Shown: positions 57,968 through 64,000 of the stretch, piece after piece
Layout: every line of letters begins with the position of its first letter
Numbering within the stretch: the stretch's first letter is position 1
From: Acephala macrosclerotiorum
Lineage: Eukaryota > Ascomycota > Leotiomycetes > Helotiales > Mollisiaceae
DNA: 64,000 nt
Assembly: GCA_014904845.1 (NCBI GenBank)
Contig: MU119398.1
Coordinates: 1-64,000 of the forward strand
Reading direction: 5' to 3'
The notes under the pieces: generated by a model
The model's input: the letters and a program-made list of their open reading frames with translations, nothing else
Database searches by the model: none
Told to the model about the DNA's origin: nothing
Position numbers and translations under genes: made by a program

Positions 57968-58311
57968 ATGGCAAATAGAATCGGCACTCAGGAACAAATC
58001 CAGGCATGGCTTGATGACATTTGGGGCTGGACATGCTGCTATGTAGGCCAACCCGCTTAAATCTACGGATTCTATCTTCTGGCAGAAAGCGTTACTAATG
58101 TTAATAGTGCGGGGTACTCAATCGATATAGATCATCGCAGAACAAAACTTTTAGCAAAGCTCGTCCAGATACAACAACAATTTGTAGCGGTTGCAGACAA
58201 CCTCGATGCGGACGATGCTTAAATGCTAATGAGGCTGGGGATGCAATTGAGTATGCCAACGGAAACAAACTTAGGAACAACCCGAATTATGGCCGGGGTC
58301 CTGGCGAATAG
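57968..58311 (+). CDS. Small CxxC-rich (zinc-ribbon-like) protein, 92 aa, two exons
   Basis: Exon 1 is 57968-58042 and exon 2 is 58108-58311. The 65-bp intron starts GTAGGC and ends TTACTAATGTTAATAG, a near-ideal fungal branch site and acceptor. The spliced frame is closed by TAG at 58309. Exon 1 gives a helix-like start (I-Q-A-W-L-D-D-I-W-G-W) and C-C-Y; exon 2 begins C-G-V. Cys pairs follow the CxxC pattern three times: C24-x-x-C across the splice site (C-C-Y-C), C-S-G-C, and C-G-R-C. Four to six Cys in this layout suggest a zinc-binding knuckle or ribbon. The C-terminal ~25 residues are Asn/Gly-rich. The correct Cys pairing across the intron argues that the gene is real. No named family. 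Confidence 0.6.
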
Positions 58312-58321
58312 GTAGGGAGAG

Positions 58322-58376
58322 TTTCTGTATTTCTGAATTCATCGCTTTTCGTCGCTTTTCGTCGCTTTTGCACAAC
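58322..58376. repeat. Short CGTCGCTTTT triplicate
   Basis: CGCTTTT occurs three times in a row near 58343-58369, spaced ten bases apart. Simple tandem repeat in a 3' flank. Confidence 0.45.
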
Positions 58377-58552
58377 ACAAGCTTTCGGAATGATGGAAGG
58401 GTGGATTGGAGGCGATGACAGTTGTACCATTACTTTTCTTGAAACAATGTATGCATGGCTTTACCATATGATCCCTAATCTCTGATATACTTCCTCGCAT
58501 TTCTAACCAAGACTTGATAAAATGCGTATATTTGATATATTTTCGCCTTATA

Positions 58553-58600
58553 GGGGACCCGTGGGTGGGGGGGTTTAAAACTCCACCCCATGGGTCCCCC
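58553..58600. repeat. GC-rich inverted repeat (hairpin)
   Basis: GGGGACCC-x-TGGG...GGTGG is mirrored by CCACC...CCCA-x-GGGTCCCC around a loop containing TTTAAAA. A stem of about 17 bp with one mismatch and a bulge. It could be a transcript end structure or a remnant of a foldback element. Confidence 0.6.
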
Positions 58601-59016
58601 ACGAGCAGCCTACCCCCGCATATTTCTACGAGATTACCAAGGCATGGATGATTGCAACTCTCCTCCTTTGAAGGATTTGCTTGAGGATTGATCTGATTTC
58701 CACAAAACCATTGTGAAACTAAGTTGCATAGAATCAGCATTGGTATCTGACCAAAATTGCAAGGACGTTTAACACCAACAGTATTCTGTACCAAAAAAAA
58801 TTATAGCCTGCACAAACATCTGCGCACAGCTCGTTTGTCATATTCCTTGGCCAATCGAAATACATTCCAATCAATGTACGTCCTCCTGGAACAGTGCCTC
58901 GATCGTCCTAGACTGCGTCTTGCGAGCACCTATCGTAGCTCCACAATTCTACAGCTTCTGTCCGAATCGTGGTCGCATTTATATAATGCGTCGCAGTCCT
59001 TCTCGAATCTGAAGAT

Positions 59017-59442
59017 CTATAAGACGTTAGGAAGAACACTTTTGCAGTCTACGGCCTTTGTGGTAGCATGATGTACTGGCCGTACTATCCCAAGATGTCC
59101 TTGGAAGTGAAGTACTACAAGAACAACAATAGTAGGTAGAAGTACAAGGCCAAAAGTCATAGCTCCAGCGTTCTTCCACACAGTATCAAGATGGCTACTA
59201 ATTTTTAATACCAGTTGCTGAAATCTATTTGTGCAAATCCTCAAACTGCCATGCTGATTATCAAAGTTGTCGTCGACGTTAGCTTTGGTGTCTAGTGCAG
59301 CTGCATCGTTAGACGTGGCTTCGATAGTTGGGTGTTTTGATCAGGTAGTACATGCCTTTATTTCTGCTTCCACAGACCAGAGAACAACAATAGGAGTTTC
59401 GCACTTGATTAGCCGTGTTCGAGATAGCTTCTGCGTAGCCAT
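59017..59442 (-). CDS. Possible single-TM small protein, 124 aa, two exons
   Basis: Exon 1 is 59442-59352 and exon 2 is 59300-59017. The 51-bp intron (GTACTA ... TCTAACGATGCAG) contains an in-frame TGA and a good CTAAC branch site; removing it restores one frame of 124 codons plus stop. The product starts M-A-T-Q-K-L-S-R-T-R. It has a hydrophilic, helix-prone middle (I-K-A-S-A-L-D-T-K-A-N-V-D-D-N) and one clear membrane segment (M-T-F-G-L-V-L-L-P-T-I-V-V-L-V-V-L) near residue 85. The first exon could extend upstream past a CTTTAG acceptor. No family recognised. Confidence 0.4.
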
Positions 59443-60383
59443 TGTTCTGAATCGCGCTGTCGTGAGCTGATGGGCTTTCGACTTTGATATTAATGTCTAA
59501 AGGCACCAAGCAAGCAATGCATTCAATGGTCGAAGGTCGTGCCTTGTACGTTTCGTACCGTATGGTTAACGTGCATTTGAAACACCAGCTAGTCATTTGA
59601 ATGCGCCCAAAGATTGAACACCTGCCCGTAAGCAAGGCGTGGCATGCAAACGCTGTTGTTCACGCCTGGTTGGCGCGTTTGTGACTCATGAGCTAACCCC
59701 CTGGGGCATTGTGCAGACCGCCTAACAAGTTGCCTCATTTGATATTGCCTTACAATCATTCCACAACAGGGCTCACTGGATACACTTTGAACTTTCATTG
59801 GTTGTGTCGCACGGTAGAAATGGGCTCTCCTGCTGCGACTCATAACACGATGGCATAGTCTCTGGCCACATCGAAGATGAGCCTTATTTGTGCGACTTCT
59901 ACAAAAGGGGGCACAGGAAATGATCAGGCGGTGTATGCCATTTTGAGATAAGGCCCGGGCTACTCTCTGCACCCCGGCATTCTCGGCAACCTGGCATAAA
60001 TCTCGAGCACACGCATGTCTGGGGTCGAAGTGCCCCAGAAAGAATTCAACTACACGCACATCAGATCAAACCTCTAATTGATATTATTCTTTATATTAAA
60101 GAGACTCGGTATTTACATACGACAATAGTCTTCACTCAACTCAATTATATGATTGCACAAGTTTATAGCCATCGAGATCTCCCCGTCAAAGTCCCAGGCT
60201 AATACACGCAACCTTCACTTCGAAGAAGGTATTAGACGCTCTTAAAAGGCGAGAAGGAGAAGCAGATTCTGGTAGCCCTACAAAATATCGAGAGAGAAAA
60301 CAGGATTAGGTTTGTGTCTTACTGCAGCTCGGGCTGAGCTTCTTTACGACTTCAGGCGTGAAGTGGCAAGAGTGGACTCAGAT
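59443..60383. other. Intergenic or upstream exons
   Basis: Contains a 156-codon minus-strand ORF (59589-60059) rich in Arg and Cys with no motif, which I do not accept as a gene, and the promoter of the gene at 60384. Confidence 0.35.
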
Positions 60384-60843
60384 ATGTCCGGCGAAGAGCT
60401 TCCGAAGCTTCCTCACGAGCAAATCTTATGCACCAAAGTACAGAGTCCTGTAAGACTAATAATTACTGCCGTTCATTCCACAGTGCTGACTATTGATATA
60501 GCCGACTCCGCCAACTCCTCTAAGCCTTTACCAAGGTTTGAACAACTCAACACAAAGCAAGGAGGGCTTTGATGCAAGGATGGATGATAATACAGGAAGC
60601 GAAGCCATGCACGACCAGGAGAAAGAAGCAGGGATTATGAAATGTGTTAGGGTAGACGAACCTAGGTCTAAGGATGGAGCAAAGCAGAACAATGGAGTTT
60701 ACGGACAATGGGTCGTCACGCCGAATGTCAAGGTCAACGTGAACAAACCGCTCGCTGAAAACAAAAGCTTCCAAAATAACGGATACGCTGCCGGAAAAGG
60801 AGGAGACTTCTTCTCAAGCAGTGGAGAGAACACAGATCACTAG
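60384..60843 (+). CDS. Small hydrophilic protein, 135 aa, two exons
   Basis: Exon 1 is 60384-60449 (M-S-G-E-E-L-P-K-L-P) and exon 2 is 60502-60843. The 52-bp intron has donor GTAAGA, a CTGAC branch site and a TATAG acceptor. The join gives V-Q-S-P-P-T-P-P-T-P-L-S-L. The rest is hydrophilic: an acidic middle, then N-N-G-V-Y-G-Q-W-V-V-T-P-N-V-K-V-N-V-N-K-P and a Gly/Ser-rich end. Good splice signals and a consistent frame support it; no family recognised. Possibly an unstructured regulatory protein. Confidence 0.5.
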
Positions 60844-61671
60844 GCTAGAGAGCGTCAGAGGCGGATGCTATGGTAGGATGCGTGGATGCAGGATCATGGT
60901 GTTGTTGGTATGGCTCGGAGCTAGCTCTACTTAAGGCTCCTCACAAAGAAACGAATCTTTTTTATAGGCTCGAGAATTCAAGTAGATGAGGGCTGATAGA
61001 AGATTTGGGTGCAGAATATAATTTGAGTGTATATAGTGGAGGCAGCAAGTGACCAGAGCGAGTGCAGAGCGGGAAGGAGGGTGATAGAATACCGAAAGTT
61101 ATTTTGGCTTTTAATATCAAGATAGGGAGGTGTAGGAAAAGTGCATATTCGGGGCGTTTTGATAGATAGAACGTGGTCTCTATATATGAAGCCTTACGAG
61201 TTTCTTTCTTATTCTTATGCCTATTACTGTCCTTCTACATACTGTTTCTGTGTTTGGAAGGTCTGCCCCGAGTAGAGTTCTGGGAGGGGCGGAGAAGAAT
61301 TTTGTTGTACGTCGTATTTGGTGGATGTCGGTCGCTCGCTCTAACTCTGGAGAGGTTCCGCTATTTAGTTGCATATCGGAATGACTAGTGTTCTTTCCCT
61401 CCTTGAAGATTGAGAAGTTTTTGTTGCAGATCGAGATGTCTAACGAGGTGTCGGACAATAGGCTTTAGTTCTGTTGCATTCGTCTCAATATCCCAGATCT
61501 TCTCGGACAATATTGGCATATCAACATGTCCGACGAGGGTTTGGGATACCAAGCTCAAGTTCTGTTGCACATCGTGATGGCACAATGTTCCTTCCCTCTT
61601 TCCACCATTGAAAGCTAGCTGATCTTACTACTACTAGACAACCTGATAAGAATCCTACTCCTCTAGAGGCG
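60844..61671. other. Intergenic
   Basis: No supported gene. TGTC(C/T)(A/G)ACGAGG words recur near 61438 and 61529. Confidence 0.35.
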
Positions 61672-61863
61672 ATGAAAATGACGGAGGACTTTTACCCTGC
61701 TCTTCAAGCTGCGGTTAAACAACTCGAGGCTCAAGGGGTTACAGCAAAAAGTGTCATTATCGAGGTCGACGGCGAGGCAGAGTTTAGTCTCGGCGCTACA
61801 GAAAAAGCAGAGGAGAAAAAAAAAGATAAAATGAAAAAGGTAAAAAAAGTTATTAAACGCTAG
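61672..61863 (+). CDS. Possible small Lys-rich protein or ORF remnant, 63 aa
   Basis: ATG AAA ATG start, then T-E-D-F-Y-P-A-L-Q-A-A-V-K-Q-L-E-A-Q-G-V and S-V-I-I-E-V-D-G-E-A-E, ending in a Lys-rich run. The frame is also open upstream of the ATG for about 20 codons, so it may be the 3' end of a longer gene whose rest is lost. Lies directly before the AT-only patch. Confidence 0.35.
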   Translation: MKMTEDFYPALQAAVKQLEAQGVTAKSVIIEVDGEAEFSLGATEKAEEKKKDKMKKVKKVIKR

Positions 61864-61899
61864 TCCACTCTCTTTTCAATATAAGGATTCTTTAAATAT

Positions 61900-62190
61900 G
61901 GAGTTTTATTCAAGTAATATTAATTCAATTTCAAAGGAATATAAACTTTATAAAATTAAAATTAAATGATATTTATAAATAATTTTTTTTTATTTTTTTA
62001 TTAAAAAAGAAATTTAATATATTTATATTTAATTAAATTATATAATTTAAATTTTTTTATAATTAAATTTTCATTTAATATAAATTATAAAATAATTTTT
62101 TTAATAAATATAATTTTTTTTTTAAATTTTTTTTTAAAAATATTATTATATTTAATATTAAATTAAAATTATTAAAATTTAATTAAAAGT
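61900..62190. other. AT-only patch
   Basis: About 290 bases nearly free of G and C (62001-62180 has roughly one of each), without the CpG residues kept in the left island. No coding content. Confidence 0.75.
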
Positions 62191-62231
62191 AAAACTAGAC
62201 ATTTTATACGATAGTGGCTACTAGTCTAAGT

Positions 62232-62237
62232 CACGTG
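62232..62237. promoter_or_regulatory. CACGTG E-box, distal
   Basis: Palindromic CACGTG upstream of the carbonic anhydrase gene; the binding site type of bHLH regulators. Confidence 0.35.
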
Positions 62238-62512
62238 TTTGATTGAAACTCATGAGAGAAATGTAAGATCTTATATTATCGCCATGCCCTTTGTCTTATT
62301 TTCGACTTTTTTAAAATCAAGTATTGCTTTCTCCCTCTTATACACCGGCTTTTCAAATTAGATTATCTTGTTACACCTAGACCTGCAGGTGAAAACGCCA
62401 CCACTCGCTTGCAGATCTAGCGCTGCAGCCCCTATCCCAGAAAAACTTCAGCGCACGAGAGCCTGAAAATTTAGTGATTGCATCCCTGAATTCCAGGCCA
62501 TTCTTAGCGTTG

Positions 62513-62518
62513 CACGTG
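62513..62518. promoter_or_regulatory. CACGTG E-box, proximal
   Basis: Second CACGTG, 136 bases before the first ATG of the carbonic anhydrase gene and 281 bases from the distal copy. Confidence 0.35.
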
Positions 62519-62648
62519 CCAAGCCACTAAATTAATTCTGTACATCAATCTGCAACGTCACAAACCGAAGCACAAATTTCCACCTTAAGATAACACTCCA
62601 AAACCTCCCCAGAAAACCCCAAACGACGATGATAATCATATTCTCATA

Positions 62649-63612
62649 ATGTCCTTCCTGATTGGTCGTGCCAGAAATTCCGTGGCCCATGTGCACATCC
62701 ACATCCACCCAAAGTTTCCGTACCCAATGAAAAACACCGCAAGAAAAAGGAAAGATATCGCTCAAAACCTTGGATTCCGGATCCCCACACTCATCCGCTC
62801 TTGCTCTTCTGACCCCGGCGGAAACCTCCCAAAGCAACATTCTACCGCCAACATGGATGCGAAAGGAAGACATCATAGTGTGTCGCATTTTCTGAGGCAG
62901 AATCAGGATCGTATCTTTGCGAATAATAGGGAATGGGTCGCTTCGAAGGTTAAGGAGGACTCGGGGTTCTTTGAGAAGCTGTCGAGCGGGCAGCATCCTG
63001 ATTATCTGTGAGCCTCCTTTCCCCGTATATCAATTTCCGACATGGGTGCTTATGTGAGTGCAAAGATACATCGGATGCAGCGATAGTCGCGTGCCAGCGA
63101 ACGAGATCATGGGTCTCGATGCGGGCGAAGTCTTCGTGCACCGCAACATCGCCAATCTGGTCCCCAACACGGACTTGAACGTCATGTCCGTCATCGAATA
63201 CGCAGTTATTCATCTGCATGTCAAGCACATTATTGTTTGTGGGCATTACAACTGCGGCGGTGTCCAAGCAGCCTTATCGCACACCGATATGGGTATCCTC
63301 AACCCATGGCTTCGCAACATTCGCGATGTCTACCGTCTGTACGAGAAAGAACTTGATGAGATTGAAGATCTGGCAGCCAAGAATAAGAGACTGGTTGAGT
63401 TGAATGTTCTGGAGCAGTGTAGGAATGTGATCAAGACAGCGGCTGTGCAGCAGAGTTATCAGAAGAACGAGTTTCCGATTGTGCATGGCTGGGTGTTTGA
63501 TTTGAAGGATGGGTTGTTGAAAGATTTAGAGATTGATTTTGAGAAGGTGTTGAAGAGCATCCAGAAGATTTATAATCTGGAAGCAGGCACCCGGAAGGGA
63601 AGCAGTGCTTGA
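62649..63612 (+). CDS. NCE103: Beta-class carbonic anhydrase, two exons
   Basis: Exon 1 is 62649-63007 and exon 2 is 63066-63612; the 58-bp intron (GTGAGC..CAAAG) splits a Leu codon. It converts CO2 and water to bicarbonate. C-S-D-S-R (Cys124, Asp126, Arg128) and G-H-Y-N-C-G-G (His180, Cys183) supply the zinc ligands and catalytic dyad of beta-CAs. H-R-N-I-A-N and V-I-E-Y-A-V are also conserved. From the first ATG it is 301 aa, and the first ~68 residues are rich in Arg, Lys and His with few acids, like a mitochondrial presequence. A second ATG at 62853 (M-D-A-K-G-R) gives a 233-aa form of typical cytosolic length. I cannot decide between them; both may be used. Confidence 0.92.
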
Positions 63613-64000
63613 GAACGATTTGAAACTTTGGCTTTTCTTGGGCTGGAAGACATTAGATCGATGTGTCGGACAATAGATTGATGGCGTAATTCACCCCACT
63701 CTAGCGTCGTGAGCCTATTCCCTAACTCTAGAGGCTGTGTTTGTGGCTGGATGGAAGTTTTGTCTCGCCGGTCCTGCTAAGGCTTCAATCGCAACGTCTA
63801 CCTGAACAACGTCTCCAACATTTTTGCATCTATAAAGCAGCCAGGACCCGCCTACGGTGAAAGTGGTGAGTCAAAATGCTTCCGAGGATTATTCAGTCCT
63901 TACAAATCGGCCTTTAGGAACAAGTCTCAAGGACGAAAAGCTGGTACGTCGACCATATGAGGTTTGGAGAGATAGATGATTTACTGAAGCTATTCTGTAC
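63613..64000. other. 3' flank and possible exon pair at the window end
   Basis: Plus-strand 63781-63865 reads F-N-R-N-V-Y-L-N-N-V-S-N-I-F-A-S-I-K and Q-P-G-P-A-Y-G-E-S-G. A 52-bp GTGAGT..TTTAG intron leads to T-S-L-K-D-E-K-L at 63918, then a GTACGT donor-like word. Coding character is good but no start is seen and the window ends. Could be a gene fragment or internal exons. Confidence 0.3.

Noticed and set aside
59589..60059. 156-codon minus-strand ORF rich in Arg and Cys
   Set aside because: No recognisable pattern and no splice signals joining it to the gene at 59442. Length is within chance for 64 kb.
1..64000. CRISPR arrays, tRNA or rRNA genes
   Set aside because: No regularly spaced direct repeats with unique spacers, and no convincing RNA gene structure found on reading both strands.

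Overview
This is nuclear DNA of a filamentous ascomycete. Spliced genes have introns of about 50-200 bp with GT..AG ends and CTAAC/CTGAC-like branch sites. Proteins match fungal families (DUF3659/LEA, DUF676, DAP1/MAPR, Nce103-type carbonic anhydrase), and RIP-like AT-rich DNA is present. A leotiomycete (Helotiales) is my guess from the style of the proteins, not something the sequence proves.

Layout. 1-8640 is a gene-free, extremely AT-rich island with marked strand asymmetry (in 4741-5280 I count 60 C against 7 G, and every G is in CpG). 8641-31100 is a normal gene region: a 1331-aa DUF3659/LEA repeat protein (minus strand), a head-to-head 765-aa LEA-like protein (plus), a DUF676 alpha/beta hydrolase, two conserved small fungal proteins, two genes sharing a C-terminal tail motif (25089-25597 plus, 27608-28363 minus), and a 103-aa mini LEA-like protein. 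33092-34345 is a dead Tc1/mariner element with intact 33-bp inverted repeats and nine in-frame stops. 36788-38474 is a Gfo/Idh/MocA oxidoreductase. 39900-45600 is a decay zone: a broken unknown gene, three degenerate related ORFs with a GGGF motif, a 21-bp tandem repeat and a BRCT fragment. 46408-54171 is again normal: a seven-TM protein, a disordered coiled-coil protein and a DAP1-like haem protein. 54900-61900 holds small, mostly spliced candidate genes, several of which are too short to be seen as single ORFs, plus one secreted-like gene with two frame breaks. A second AT-only patch lies at about 61900-62190, just upstream of a beta-carbonic anhydrase (62649-63612).

How they fit together. 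Three LEA/DUF3659-like proteins within 22 kb suggest a desiccation, spore or septal-pore related cluster (inference only). The most unusual item is the 25.1-25.6 kb gene. Its last 16 codons are duplicated in tandem so that a potential 57-bp intron, whether retained or spliced, gives almost the same C-terminus. The neighbouring gene with the same tail has its stop codon inside a GTAAGT donor.
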